From Shewanellaceae bacterium UBA2521 (lineage in GTDB: Bacteria; Pseudomonadota; Gammaproteobacteria; Enterobacterales; Shewanellaceae): a DNA stretch of 50,814 nt. Location of the stretch: the NCBI GenBank assembly GCA_002341165.1, contig DDNL01000020.1, forward strand, positions 1 through 50,814. The letters are read 5' to 3'. Each line of letters starts with the position of its first letter. Within the stretch, counting starts at the first letter, position 1. Shown piece by piece: positions 1 to 9,446 of this stretch. A program made the translations under genes and the position numbers. The notes under the pieces are model-generated. The model saw only the letters and a program-made list of their open reading frames with translations, made no database searches and was not told the DNA's origin.

Positions 1-161
1 GCCTTCACCTCTTCTTCTATAATGTCATTACATAAATCTACACATTCATCACATATAAATACGGAAGGCCCAGCTATTAATTTACGGACTTCATGCTGGC
101 TCTTACCGCAAAACGAACAATACAACAATTTATTACTATTATTCTCTTTTTTTTCGCTCAT
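1..161 (-). CDS. clpX: ClpX, ATPase subunit of ClpXP protease (N-terminal fragment, cut by window edge)
   Basis: Only the first 53 codons are inside the window; the gene runs off the left edge. The translation begins MSEKKENNSNKLLYCSFCGK and contains the ClpX zinc-binding domain, with cysteines at 15, 18, 37 and 40 (C-x2-C...C-x2-C). In the family this domain dimerises and recruits substrates and adaptors, and the missing AAA+ part unfolds proteins and feeds them to ClpP. The ATG at 161 has a GGAG ribosome-binding site 8 bases upstream. It follows clpP by 43 bases, so the two are probably co-transcribed. Confidence 0.96.
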   Translation of the reverse strand, partial: MSEKKENNSNKLLYCSFCGKSQHEVRKLIAGPSVFICDECVDLCNDIIEEEVK

Positions 162-204
162 CTAATCACTCCAAGTGGATATTTTCATGCCTGAAATCAT
201 ACTT

Positions 205-840
205 TTAACTGTTTACAACATTTAAATTTTCAGTCTCACGATGCATCAAAATATCATCTATTAAACCATATTCTTTGGCTTGCTCTGCTGTCATGAAATT
301 ATCTCTATCGGTATCTTTCTCAATCACTTCTAAAGGTTGTCCTGTATGATGTGCAAGCATACCGTTTAAACGTTGTTTAATATCTAAAATTTCTTGGGCA
401 TGAATCGCTATATCAGAAGCCTGACCTTGGAACCCCCCAAGAGGCTGGTGAATCATCACTCTTGCATTGGGTAAAGCATAACGTTTGCCTTTGGTACCAC
501 CTGCTAAAAGGAAAGAACCCATTGAGCAAGCTTGTCCCATACATACCGTAGATACATCGGGCTTGATAAATTGCATCGTATCATAAATCGCCATGCCTGC
601 GGTCACAGCACCACCTGGAGAGTTAATATATAAAGAGATGTCTTTCTCTGAACTCTCTGACTCTAAGAAAAGTAACTGAGCCACAATAAGGTTTGCCATA
701 TGTTCTTCAATGGGTCCCACAATAAAAATAACACGCTCTTTAAGTAGGCGAGAATAAATATCGTAGGAGCGTTCGCCTTTTGCTGTTTGTTCAACAACCA
801 TAGGCACTAAAGAATTAATAATTTGAGATTGATTTTGCAT
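205..840 (-). CDS. clpP: ATP-dependent Clp protease proteolytic subunit ClpP
   Basis: Serine peptidase that forms the barrel-shaped proteolytic core used by ClpX (and ClpA). The product is 211 aa and collinear with E. coli ClpP. With this start the catalytic triad is Ser106 (in the GQACSMG motif), His131 (MIHQPLGG) and Asp180 (DRDNFM). A TTG 12 bases upstream could extend the frame by four residues, but the ATG at 840 is preferred because a GAGG ribosome-binding site lies 6 bases upstream of it and overlaps that TTG extension. The first residues before SLVPMVVEQT are probably the short propeptide. It lies between tig and clpX, the usual gammaproteobacterial order. A strong hairpin sits in the tig-clpP gap. 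Confidence 0.97.
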   Translation of the reverse strand: MQNQSQIINSLVPMVVEQTAKGERSYDIYSRLLKERVIFIVGPIEEHMANLIVAQLLFLESESSEKDISLYINSPGGAVTAGMAIYDTMQFIKPDVSTVCMGQACSMGSFLLAGGTKGKRYALPNARVMIHQPLGGFQGQASDIAIHAQEILDIKQRLNGMLAHHTGQPLEVIEKDTDRDNFMTAEQAKEYGLIDDILMHRETENLNVVNS

Positions 841-860
841 TGTGAGCCTCAAGTAGTCAC

Positions 861-882
861 GGCTTACACGTTTGTGTAAGCC
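861..882 (-). other. Perfect 9-bp hairpin in the tig-clpP intergenic gap
   Basis: The arms GGCTTACAC and GTGTAAGCC pair perfectly around a 4-base loop. On the transcribed (minus) strand no T-tract follows, so it does not look like a full intrinsic terminator. It could be an mRNA-processing or stability element that separates tig from clpPX expression. The hairpin ends 20 bases before the clpP ATG. Confidence 0.6.
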
Positions 883-922
883 ACTATGATATTTTACCGA
901 CTTAAGTATACAAATATTTTAC

Positions 923-2215
923 TTAAGCTGCGTTTGAGTTGACTAACTCATTGAACGATACTTTTTTATCTACTACTTTAGCAGTTGTAGAAATTAAATC
1001 CATTGCTTGCTCTTCTAAAGCCGCATTTCTAGCTTGCTGCATCATATCTTTGTTCTCTTTGTAGTAAGAACGGACAGACTCAGGATCTTCATAAGACTCA
1101 GCTACGGTATCAATCAAAGCTTGTACACGCTCGTCATCTACTTTGATTTCATTTTGCTTAATCAGCTCACCCAGAAGAAGTCCTGTTTTTACACGCTCTT
1201 CAGCTTGAGGCTGAAAGATATCGGCAGGAAGTTCAAAGTTGTCAGCAGCTTTGAAGCGCTCTTTTGCTTGCTTTTGCAATAAAGAAATTTCTTCATCAAC
1301 CAACACTTTTGGTGCATCGAACTGGTGCTCATCGAGAAGCACTTTCATGACATTATCTTTAAATTTCTTTTTCAGCGTTTGCTGCGTTTCTCTTTCCATA
1401 TTTTTACGGATTTCAGAGCGTAAGGCTTCAACTGAACCAGTTTCAATGTTGAATTTAGAGATGAACTCTTCGGTAAGCTCAGGCAAAGTTTTTTCTAAAA
1501 CTTCTTTCAAGACAATCTTAAATTGAGCAGCTTTACCTTTTAAATTTTCAGCATGATAATCTTCTGGGAAGTTGACATCTATAGTAAATTCTTCACCTGT
1601 GCTATGACCAACGATAGCAGATTCAAAACCTGGTATCATTTGATTTGAGCCTAGAGCTAAATCAAAGTTCTCGCTCTTACCACCATCGAAAGCTTCGCCA
1701 TCAATCATACCATCAAAGTCGATTTTAACTTTATCTCCGTCTTGCGCTTTACGCTCAACTGAAGTGAAGGTAGCATGCTGCTCAAGAAGCTTATTCACCA
1801 TGTCATCGACGTCTTTTTCATCAATTTCAGAGTTCAGCTTTTCAATTTCTAGCGTTGATAAATCTTTAAACTGAATTTCTGGATACACTTCAAATTTTGC
1901 TTCAAATTTGAATTCTGTATCTTCACCTTGTTGAATAAGAAACTCAGGCATGCCTGCAGGGTTTACTTTTTCTGCCATAACTGCTTCGAAAAACTCACGC
2001 TGCATAAGCTCACCGGAAGCTTCTTCATGAATCGCTGCACCATAACGTTGAGCAACAACACTTACAGGTACTTTACCAGGTCTAAAACCATCTATGCGTA
2101 CACGCTTAGCTTCTCTTTTTAGCTTGCTTTGAACTAGCTTGTTTAATTTATCTGCTTCTACAGAAATAACCATGCGGCGCTCTAACCCATCAAGAGCTTC
2201 AATAGATACTTGCAT
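923..2215 (-). CDS. tig: Trigger factor, ribosome-associated chaperone / prolyl isomerase
   Basis: First chaperone to meet nascent chains at the ribosome exit tunnel. The 430 aa product has all three family domains: an N-terminal ribosome-binding domain with the signature loop GFRPGKVP (residues 43-50), an FKBP-type peptidyl-prolyl isomerase domain around 155-245 (GDKVKIDFDG, with AFDGG and MIPGFE), and a helical C-terminal substrate-binding domain. E. coli trigger factor is 432 aa. The ATG at 2215 has GAGG 8 bases upstream. It is first in the tig-clpP-clpX group, with a good sigma70-type promoter about 120 bases upstream. Confidence 0.97.
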   Translation of the reverse strand: MQVSIEALDGLERRMVISVEADKLNKLVQSKLKREAKRVRIDGFRPGKVPVSVVAQRYGAAIHEEASGELMQREFFEAVMAEKVNPAGMPEFLIQQGEDTEFKFEAKFEVYPEIQFKDLSTLEIEKLNSEIDEKDVDDMVNKLLEQHATFTSVERKAQDGDKVKIDFDGMIDGEAFDGGKSENFDLALGSNQMIPGFESAIVGHSTGEEFTIDVNFPEDYHAENLKGKAAQFKIVLKEVLEKTLPELTEEFISKFNIETGSVEALRSEIRKNMERETQQTLKKKFKDNVMKVLLDEHQFDAPKVLVDEEISLLQKQAKERFKAADNFELPADIFQPQAEERVKTGLLLGELIKQNEIKVDDERVQALIDTVAESYEDPESVRSYYKENKDMMQQARNAALEEQAMDLISTTAKVVDKKVSFNELVNSNAA

Positions 2216-2521
2216 TACTTTAACCTCATCTCGTTGTATATATTACTTAGAATACAAATTAATAATTGTCGCTTTATTGCTCAAACTAGTATATTGAGAC
2301 AAAAAGGACTTGGATACACTACAAAATTTTGCACCATTATAGCCTATCCACTTTAGGTGAGTCTATACATGAAATCAGACTATATAAGGCATCTCACACT
2401 ATCAAAGGTAGGAAAAAGTTAACTTTTAGGTACTCTTACATGCTCTTAACAAGCATTTGTATCATTACAATATGAATTTATCCTGCTATAGATTAGAGGC
2501 GGTGTCAATGCCATAAACAGC
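2216..2521. other. Intergenic region between the ComEA-like gene and tig
   Basis: A 306-base AT-rich gap with no convincing ORF. It holds the tig promoter (2336-2365). Near 2414-2427 there is a short palindrome, AAAAGTTAACTTTT, and a 5-bp hairpin (ATGCT/AGCAT) lies about 20 bases to its right. Neither has the GC content of a strong terminator, although they could end the ComEA-like transcript weakly. I see no RNA gene here. Confidence 0.5.
2336..2365 (-). promoter_or_regulatory. Predicted sigma70-type promoter of tig-clpP-clpX
   Basis: On the minus strand, TAGACT (2360-2365; four of six matches to TTGACA) is followed after 18 bases by a consensus TATAAT (2336-2341). Transcription would start near 2329 and give a tig leader of about 115 bases. 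Prediction from sequence alone. Confidence 0.6.
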
Positions 2522-2836
2522 CTATAGCTGAATTTTTTCTCTATTACGCTCAATAAGGGCTTTACCAATACCTTGAACATGTTGCAAGTCTTCTATCTGC
2601 GCAAATGGGCCATGTTCTGCTCTATAACGTACTATCGCTTGAGCTTTAGACTTTCCAACCCCTTGAAGCTCTTTTTCTAATTCAATAGCCGTTGCCATAT
2701 TAATATGAATAAGCTTTTGTGGAGAACTAATAGAAGCTTGTTCAAGCTTTTTTGAGGGTATTACAGGATTGGCCTCCACTGAAAAAACATAAAAAAAACA
2801 TAGAAGTATTACAGAGCGAGTTAATATTATACGCAT
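2522..2836 (-). CDS. ComEA-like exported helix-hairpin-helix DNA-binding protein
   Basis: Small (104 aa) protein with an N-terminal signal peptide (MRIILTRSVILLCFFYVFSVEA, likely cut before NPV) and one tandem helix-hairpin-helix domain near residues 45-104 (INMATAIELEKEL-GVGKSKAQAIV and FAQIEDLQHVQGIGKALIE). Such proteins match the DNA-binding domain of ComEA, which binds incoming DNA in the periplasm during natural transformation; many gammaproteobacteria carry such a short form. The ATG at 2836 is chosen because AAGGA lies 8 bases upstream; an ATG nine bases earlier directly abuts that site. A periplasmic DNA-uptake role is inferred from the family. Confidence 0.88.
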   Translation of the reverse strand: MRIILTRSVILLCFFYVFSVEANPVIPSKKLEQASISSPQKLIHINMATAIELEKELQGVGKSKAQAIVRYRAEHGPFAQIEDLQHVQGIGKALIERNREKIQL

Positions 2837-2967
2837 TTTAATCATCCTTAATTGAGTAAAAGTGAAGTAGAAAAAGTAGGAACTCAAGCATGAGCTTATG
2901 GCATAGTTTACAACGATTCAGACAAGACAAATAATGTGATTTTTCATAAGTAAAATAGTATCGCAGT

Positions 2968-3555
2968 TCATTTCTTTTGAGCTACGACCAAGCCAATGCA
3001 GTTGAATAAGTTGGTGTGTGCAGTGACTTCAAAGCCTACATGCTCTAATTGATCAATGAGCATCTGATGATCAAACCGATTCTCTTGGGGATGTTCAACA
3101 ATTTTGTTGATAATTGGATTACAAATGAGTCTTTTATAGAACTCTTCAATATAAAACTTACCCGATGGATTCAAGATAGCATACATGTTTTCTACAGCCA
3201 TCTGCCAATTGGGCACATGATGCAACACAGCGAAGTTGAAAATACAGTCATAACGCTTATCTTGCTCTTTAATTTTGCAGATATCCGCTTGCATGACACG
3301 TACTTGAGGATTCGAAGCATGCCTTTTCTGCGCTAAACTCACCATATCTTCATCTAAATCAACGGCATCAATAGATTGCCCATTAAAAACTCGTTGAATC
3401 ACGTCAACACCGATGCCATGCCCACAACCTATCTCTAGAATATCACCGTAAGCAGCACCTCCCATTCGAAGTAGTTTTTTTCCTTCAACATGGTGTTGAA
3501 CAAGCCCTCTCACTGGACTTTTGACAATCATCTTTTCAACCCAGTTTAGCTTCAT
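2968..3555 (-). CDS. Class I SAM-dependent methyltransferase, substrate unknown
   Basis: 195 aa. The Rossmann-fold SAM-binding motif I is EIGCGHG at residues 41-47, followed by an acidic motif II (IDAVDLDEDM), a motif III region (VRVMQADICKI) and motif IV with FNFAVLHHVPNW. This is the Methyltransf_11/25-type architecture seen in many small-molecule methyltransferases, and the sequence does not identify the substrate. The frame is open upstream into tilS, but the ATG at 3555 is chosen because AAGG lies 8 bases upstream and the SAM motif then sits at the usual distance. It follows tilS by 40 bases and is probably its operon partner. Confidence 0.85.
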   Translation of the reverse strand: MKLNWVEKMIVKSPVRGLVQHHVEGKKLLRMGGAAYGDILEIGCGHGIGVDVIQRVFNGQSIDAVDLDEDMVSLAQKRHASNPQVRVMQADICKIKEQDKRYDCIFNFAVLHHVPNWQMAVENMYAILNPSGKFYIEEFYKRLICNPIINKIVEHPQENRFDHQMLIDQLEHVGFEVTAHTNLFNCIGLVVAQKK

Positions 3556-3595
3556 CACCGCCACCTTCGCGCAATATGCAAGAAAATCAAGTGTT

Positions 3596-4942
3596 TTAGA
3601 GTGTGCAATCGATGTGCCACCCGTCATTCTGCACAGCAAAAGCGGTTTCAACCCAAAGGCCAAGGGCACTGATAAGTTCATCACCTGCGAATAGAAAAGG
3701 TACATTCTGGCGCTGCCAAGGTGGTATACCATAAGCTTGCATGAGCTTTTTAACTGTTCTACGTTGAGCGCGGCCGTAAGGATGGCACTTAAAGCTACCT
3801 GGCATATTAAAACGTATATGTAATGGATTGTGTAATATTTCGCTTTTAATGCCTATGCCCTCTTCATTAGGAATTCTAGATACTTGTATACACTGAGTCG
3901 AACAAACAAAGACGGTTTGAGACAACAAAGAAAAAGTCGGAGTATGACACCTAGGTTGTAAGCTCTCTACACCCACAACATATGCAGCATCTCTATAACG
4001 CTTTAACTGCCATGTATGCCATTGAACACTTAAATTTGCATCTTCAGCAGCATGACATAATTGATGAATCATTTGTTCAAGCTGCGCTTTAGATGGCATT
4101 TGAGCACCTTGACGGGCTAAAAAACGTCTAAGTAAAGCGGCTTTAAAGCTCTCTGTTTGTTGGCGCCATATAGAGATAATTAAAGCTTTGTGTGAATTAA
4201 GCATCTTGTCTAACTGCTGATCAAGCAATAAGCCGAGCATATGTTGATCTTCTGCCATTAAGGCGGCACTACGAGAAGCTGTTTTGGCCAAGCTTGGCCA
4301 ACGACTTTTTAATTCAGGTACAATACTATGACGCAAAAAGTTGCGATCAAATCGCTCATCTACATTACTTTCATCTTCAACATAGATCAACTGCATCACT
4401 CGAGCCTGCTCTTCAATCTCTGAACGAGAAAGCGATAAAAAAGGACGCACAACCCACTGCTGATGATTTAATTGAACAGAAGATTGAATCCCAGTCATAC
4501 CTAACCCTCCACTACCTCGTTTTAATGCCAACAGTAAAGATTCGAGTTGATCATCAGCATGATGTGCAGTCAGAAGAAGAGCGCGACCTTGCAAGCGTGA
4601 CTTCAAGGCCTTATAACGTGCATCTCTTGCCTGAGCTTCTAAGCTCAAGCGAGGATGTTCTTCTAAGCTTACATCATCAAGGTGTAAAGGTATTTGATAT
4701 AGAGCACTACGCTCAAAGCAATGTTGCACCCAATCTTGAGCATGAGGGCTTAAGCCATGGTTCACATGGACTAGAGCATATTGATGTTGAGGATGCTTTT
4801 TCGCGAAACAAGATAAACACGCAGCCATCAGTTCTGAGTCTACCCCACCACTGTAACCTAAAAGTATTTGGGTAGGCTTAACCGCAAAAGTGTTTAAAAC
4901 CTGTTCTAAATCTCTATAGGCTTGCGTGTTGTACATATCCAT
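3596..4942 (-). CDS. tilS: tRNA(Ile)-lysidine synthase TilS
   Basis: Modifies C34 of the CAU-anticodon tRNA(Ile) to lysidine so that it reads AUA. The 448 aa product (E. coli 432) has the N-type ATP pyrophosphatase loop SGGVDS at residues 31-36, the HHADDQLES motif, and the C-terminal TilS domain ending in GDELISALGLWVE. The start at 4942 is preferred because GAGGG lies about 10 bases upstream; an in-frame ATG at 4981 lacks a ribosome-binding site. It follows accA, as in Pseudomonas-type genomes. Confidence 0.95.
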   Translation of the reverse strand: MDMYNTQAYRDLEQVLNTFAVKPTQILLGYSGGVDSELMAACLSCFAKKHPQHQYALVHVNHGLSPHAQDWVQHCFERSALYQIPLHLDDVSLEEHPRLSLEAQARDARYKALKSRLQGRALLLTAHHADDQLESLLLALKRGSGGLGMTGIQSSVQLNHQQWVVRPFLSLSRSEIEEQARVMQLIYVEDESNVDERFDRNFLRHSIVPELKSRWPSLAKTASRSAALMAEDQHMLGLLLDQQLDKMLNSHKALIISIWRQQTESFKAALLRRFLARQGAQMPSKAQLEQMIHQLCHAAEDANLSVQWHTWQLKRYRDAAYVVGVESLQPRCHTPTFSLLSQTVFVCSTQCIQVSRIPNEEGIGIKSEILHNPLHIRFNMPGSFKCHPYGRAQRRTVKKLMQAYGIPPWQRQNVPFLFAGDELISALGLWVETAFAVQNDGWHIDCTL

Positions 4943-4987
4943 CAAGAACGCACCCTCAGAACCAGAAGTCATCCATCTCAAGACAGT

Positions 4988-5944
4988 CTACAGGTTATAA
5001 CTATAACGAGAAAGTCGCTTATAGCGGCGTTCAACTAATGCTTGATGAGGCATACCGCGCAAATTTTCTAAGTCTTGCACAATAGCTTTTTTGAGCTGCT
5101 GAGCCATAAAATCAAAGTCACGATGCGCTCCACCTAAAGGCTCTTTAATAATGCTATCAATCAATTCAAGCTCATGTAAACGCTCGGCTGTGATACGCAT
5201 TGATTCAGCAGCAAGCGATGCTTTTTCAGCACTCTTCCACAAAATAGAGGCGCATCCTTCAGGAGAAATAACTGAGTACGTACTAAATTCAAGCATATTC
5301 AACTGATCACCAACACCAATTGCAAGTGCACCACCTGAACCACCTTCACCAATAACATTACAAATGACAGGTACTTTAATGCCTGATAGCAACTTCAAGT
5401 TAGCAGCGATAGCTTCGCTTTGACCTCTTTCTTCAGCACCCACACCAGGATAAGCTCCAGGTGTATCAATAAAAGTGATAATAGGCATATTAAAACGTTC
5501 AGCAAGCATAATCAGTCTTTTTGCCTTTCGATAACCTTCTGGTGAAGGCATACCAAAATTACGTTTCACTTTTTCTTGCGTCGTCCGCCCTTTCTGATGA
5601 CCTATCACCATAACCGGTATATCATTCAAACGCGCTGTACCAGCAATGACGGATTCATCATCAGCATAGGCTCTATCACCGTGTAGCTCATCAAAGTCGG
5701 TTAAAATACGCTCTATATAATCTTTCGTATGAGGACGCTGCGGATGTCTTGCAATTTGTGCGACCTGCCAAGAAGACAAATTTGAAAATATCTTGCGTGT
5801 TAGCGCTTCACTTTGCTGCTGTAATGCAGAAATCTCAGATGATAACTGTTCGTCATCTTGAGTTTGCACAATATGCTTCAACTCACGAATCTTAGCATGC
5901 AACTCTTCAATGGGTTGTTCAAAATCAAGAAAATCTAAACTCAT
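4988..5944 (-). CDS. accA: Acetyl-CoA carboxylase carboxyltransferase subunit alpha
   Basis: Alpha subunit of the carboxyltransferase that, with AccD, moves the carboxyl group from biotin-AccB to acetyl-CoA and makes malonyl-CoA for fatty acid synthesis. The product is 318 aa (E. coli 319) and starts MSLDFLDFEQPIEEL. The crotonase-fold core has the conserved GQSEAIAANL and GEGGSGGALAIGVGD stretches and the PEGCASILWK segment. The frame extends upstream into dnaE, but the ATG at 5944 matches the family N-terminus. It follows the dnaE stop by 10 bases, so translation is probably coupled. Confidence 0.97.
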   Translation of the reverse strand: MSLDFLDFEQPIEELHAKIRELKHIVQTQDDEQLSSEISALQQQSEALTRKIFSNLSSWQVAQIARHPQRPHTKDYIERILTDFDELHGDRAYADDESVIAGTARLNDIPVMVIGHQKGRTTQEKVKRNFGMPSPEGYRKAKRLIMLAERFNMPIITFIDTPGAYPGVGAEERGQSEAIAANLKLLSGIKVPVICNVIGEGGSGGALAIGVGDQLNMLEFSTYSVISPEGCASILWKSAEKASLAAESMRITAERLHELELIDSIIKEPLGGAHRDFDFMAQQLKKAIVQDLENLRGMPHQALVERRYKRLSRYSYNL

Positions 5945-5954
5945 ATTCACTTGC

Positions 5955-8900
5955 CTATTCTGTACTATATACGATACGAACCTGCCCTTTACCCCAAAAG
6001 GCTTCGAGTTCCTCAATCCATTCATCATGTAAATCAACGCTCCAAGCTTCACCGAGCTTGAGCTGACATCGCATGCCTTGATGTACACAACAGATATTCA
6101 ACGGAACTTGTCCTGTTTTAGGAGGACTTAGCAAGTTCTTTAAAGATTTTAAGGTGTTATTGTCTACTTTTTCGGTCAAAAGATCCAGTTCTAATGCTAT
6201 TGCATGTGCACTTCTCGCTTGAAATAAGCTCTGTACCTGACGTGCTGTGAGTTTATACTGCTGGGAAAAATCATCAAATCCCACTTCACCTTCTACAATA
6301 AGTACTTCATCTTTTTGTAATATATCTTTTGAGCTGTCATATAAATCAGAGAAAATAACAACATCCAAGCGACCACTGCGATCCGTTATGGTCACAATAG
6401 CCATTTTATTCCCTTTTTTCGTCATCACTGTGCGAAGTCCAGTTACAAGGCCAGCAACACGTAACACTTTTTTACGCATCATATTCTGTAACTGCGATAG
6501 TGAACCGTGCGTTATATGAGCGAGCTCGGCTTCATACTCATCGATAGGATGCCCCGTTAAATAGAGCCCCAAAGTTTCTTTTTCGCCTTGTAGTACTTTT
6601 TTCTGGCTCCATGGTAGACACTTTGCGTAAGCTTGTCGAGATACAGAGCTCTCTTGATCATTGAGCAGACCAAACAAGTCTGTTTGGCCTTGAGCTTGAG
6701 CCTGTGCATGTTGTGCTGCTGCAGCCATGGCTTGCGGAAGGTTATGCATCAACATACCTCGATGCGCTCCTAAGTCATCCAAAGCACCGGCTAGAATTAA
6801 TTTTTCTAAAACACGCTTATTTGCTTTTTTCAAATCAATTCGGGCACAAAAATCAAATAAGTCTTGAAAAGGTCCTGCTTGTCTTACTTTAACAATATTT
6901 TCAACCACAGCAGCGCCCACGCCTTTCACGGCACCGAGACCATAGACAATACGATTTTGTGCATCAACAGAAAAATGATAATCACTCGAATTAACATGAG
7001 GTGAACAAATGGATAAGCCAAGCTGCGCCAACTCTTCAACTAAAATCACAATTTTATCTGTATTATCCATATCTGCAGACATCACCGCAGCCATGAAATA
7101 AGAAGGATAATGCGTTTTAAGCCATAGTGTCTGATAAGATACCAATGCATAGGCTGCTGAGTGAGATTTATTAAAACCGTAACCTGCAAACTTCTCAACT
7201 AAATCAAAAATACGCATCGCCAGCTCACCATCGACTTGATTAGCCAACGCACCTTCTTTGAAAATATCACGCTGTTTTGCCATTTCTTCAGGTTTCTTTT
7301 TACCCATAGCTCGACGCAATAAATCAGCACCGCCCAAAGTATAACCTGCAAGCTCTTGTGCAATTTGCATCACTTGCTCTTGATAAAGAATAATACCGTA
7401 TGTAGGCTCTAAAATAGGTTGTAGGCATGCATGCTGATAAGTTGCATCAGGGTAAGAAATAGGCTCTCGACCATGCTTACGATCAATAAAGTTATCGACC
7501 ATGCCTGATTGCAATGGGCCTGGACGAAATAAAGCAACCAATGCAATAATGTCTTCCAAGCAGTCAGGCTGTAGGCGTTTGATCAAATCTTTCATGCCTC
7601 GCGATTCCAGCTGAAATACAGCCGTGGTCTGAGCACGTTTGAGTAAATCAAAAGCTGCTTTGTCGTCCAAAGGAATCTGCTCTATCGCTAAAACTGATTC
7701 ATTGTGCGCCACGCGATCTTGATTAATTAATTTAAGAGCCCAGTCGATAATCGTGAGTGTACGCAAGCCTAGAAAATCAAACTTCACTAAGCCTGCTGTT
7801 TCGACATCATTTTTATCAAACTGAGTAACTGGGTGTAAGCCTTCATCGTCACAATAAATAGGCGAAAAATCGGTGATTTGGGTCGGAGCGATTACCACAC
7901 CCCCAGCATGTTTACCTGCATTACGTGTTACACCTTCGAGCGTTCTTGCAATATCGATAAGCTCTTTTACTTCTTCGTCTCCATCGTAACTTTCTTGCAA
8001 AGAAGGTTCTATTTCAAAAGCTTTTTCGAGCGTCATACCTGGATCAGGTGGAATCATTTTCGCAATCCGATCAACAAAGCCGTACGAATGACCTAGCACA
8101 CGCCCCACATCACGTATTACAGCTTTAGCAGCCATAGTACCAAAAGTAATAATCTGCGATACCGCATCTCGACCATAAATCTCAGCTGTGTGCTCAATGA
8201 CCTCATCACGCCTATCCATACAAAAGTCAATATCAAAATCAGGCATCGAGACACGCTCAGGGTTAAGAAAACGCTCAAAAAGTAAATCCAGTGCAATCGG
8301 GTCTAAGTCTGTTATCGATAATGCATACGCCACTAAAGATCCAGCACCTGATCCTCGGCCAGGTCCCACTGGTATATCTTGCTCTTTTGCCCACTGGATA
8401 AACTCCATGACAATGAGGAAGTAACCTGGAAAGCCCATCTGATTGATCACATTTAGTTCTATCATTAAACGTTCATCGTACTGGGTACGTTCAGTCTCTC
8501 TTTGTACAGGATCTGGAAACAAAGTACATAAACGTTGCTCTAAACCTTCTTTAGATACTTTAACTAAATAGTCTTCTTCAGAAAGTCCTCCAGTTGGAAA
8601 GTTAGGCAAGAAGTATTCATCTAGCTTGAGCGTGACATTACAACGCTTCGCAATTTCAACTGTATTGTCTAAAGCCGTTGGTAAATCTTGAAAAAGCTCT
8701 TGCATATCTTGAGCTGAACGAAAGAACTGTTGCTCGGAATAACGCTGTGGACGTTTTGGATCAGCAAGTGTGTAACCATCATGAATAGCAACACGAATTT
8801 CATGCGCATCAAAGTCTTTTGCTTCAAGGAAGACCACTTCATTCGTTGCAACTAAAGGTAAGTCATAATTCTCTGCGCACTGCACGGCTAAATGTAAGTA

Positions 8901-9440
8901 GGTTTCCTCTTGCGGGCGACCTGTACGTAAGACTTCAATATAAAATCGATTAGCAAAATAAGTCGTATAAAAATCTAAAGCCATATTAAGCTTTTGAGCC
9001 TGACCTGAAAGCAAGGCTTGACCCAATTCACCTTCCAGACCTCCAGATAAAACAATGAGATCTGCAGCATACTTTTGTAAATCTTCCCGATTGACGGTTG
9101 GGTAACCTAAGCGATAACCTCTTTGATACGCAAGGCTAATTAGTAAAGTTAAGTTCTGATAACCTTGGTTATTCATTGCTAGCAAAGTTAATCGATAAAC
9201 GACTCCTGCGTCTTGATCATCGGCTAACCATATATCTGAACCAACAATAGGCTTCACTCCCGAAGCATTACAATTTTGATAAAACTTTACCAGTCCGCAT
9301 AAGTTCATCTGATCTGTCATTGCCAAAGCTGGCATGCCATGGTTTACTGCTTGATGAACCAGCTTTTTAACTTTCGGAAGACCATCAAACATGGAATAGT
9401 CTGAATGAACACGTAAATGAATAAATGAAGGTTGTGTCAT
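5955..9440 (-). CDS. dnaE: DNA polymerase III subunit alpha
   Basis: Catalytic subunit of the replicative polymerase. It is 1161 aa, against 1160 in E. coli. In order: PHP domain (IHLRVHSDYSMFDG), polymerase palm with catalytic aspartates Asp401 and Asp403 (MPDFDIDF) and Asp555 (VKFDFLGLR), fingers, helix-hairpin-helix, the internal beta-clamp binding motif QTDLF at 919-923, an OB-fold (VAGLVTGLRTVMTKKG), and the C-terminal tau-binding region. Upstream rnhB and downstream accA are 6 and 10 bases away. Confidence 0.98.
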   Translation of the reverse strand: MTQPSFIHLRVHSDYSMFDGLPKVKKLVHQAVNHGMPALAMTDQMNLCGLVKFYQNCNASGVKPIVGSDIWLADDQDAGVVYRLTLLAMNNQGYQNLTLLISLAYQRGYRLGYPTVNREDLQKYAADLIVLSGGLEGELGQALLSGQAQKLNMALDFYTTYFANRFYIEVLRTGRPQEETYLHLAVQCAENYDLPLVATNEVVFLEAKDFDAHEIRVAIHDGYTLADPKRPQRYSEQQFFRSAQDMQELFQDLPTALDNTVEIAKRCNVTLKLDEYFLPNFPTGGLSEEDYLVKVSKEGLEQRLCTLFPDPVQRETERTQYDERLMIELNVINQMGFPGYFLIVMEFIQWAKEQDIPVGPGRGSGAGSLVAYALSITDLDPIALDLLFERFLNPERVSMPDFDIDFCMDRRDEVIEHTAEIYGRDAVSQIITFGTMAAKAVIRDVGRVLGHSYGFVDRIAKMIPPDPGMTLEKAFEIEPSLQESYDGDEEVKELIDIARTLEGVTRNAGKHAGGVVIAPTQITDFSPIYCDDEGLHPVTQFDKNDVETAGLVKFDFLGLRTLTIIDWALKLINQDRVAHNESVLAIEQIPLDDKAAFDLLKRAQTTAVFQLESRGMKDLIKRLQPDCLEDIIALVALFRPGPLQSGMVDNFIDRKHGREPISYPDATYQHACLQPILEPTYGIILYQEQVMQIAQELAGYTLGGADLLRRAMGKKKPEEMAKQRDIFKEGALANQVDGELAMRIFDLVEKFAGYGFNKSHSAAYALVSYQTLWLKTHYPSYFMAAVMSADMDNTDKIVILVEELAQLGLSICSPHVNSSDYHFSVDAQNRIVYGLGAVKGVGAAVVENIVKVRQAGPFQDLFDFCARIDLKKANKRVLEKLILAGALDDLGAHRGMLMHNLPQAMAAAAQHAQAQAQGQTDLFGLLNDQESSVSRQAYAKCLPWSQKKVLQGEKETLGLYLTGHPIDEYEAELAHITHGSLSQLQNMMRKKVLRVAGLVTGLRTVMTKKGNKMAIVTITDRSGRLDVVIFSDLYDSSKDILQKDEVLIVEGEVGFDDFSQQYKLTARQVQSLFQARSAHAIALELDLLTEKVDNNTLKSLKNLLSPPKTGQVPLNICCVHQGMRCQLKLGEAWSVDLHDEWIEELEAFWGKGQVRIVYSTE

Positions 9441-9446
9441 GATAAA

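Noticed and set aside
841..852. TTG start extending ClpP by four residues
   Set aside because: The better-placed GAGG lies inside that extension, 6 bases before the ATG at 840.
4294..4875. 193-codon open frame on the plus strand opposite tilS
   Set aside because: Lies wholly antisense to tilS, whose motifs are clear; no ribosome-binding site, no recognisable domain, and low-complexity Leu/Ser/His-rich reading typical of a shadow frame.
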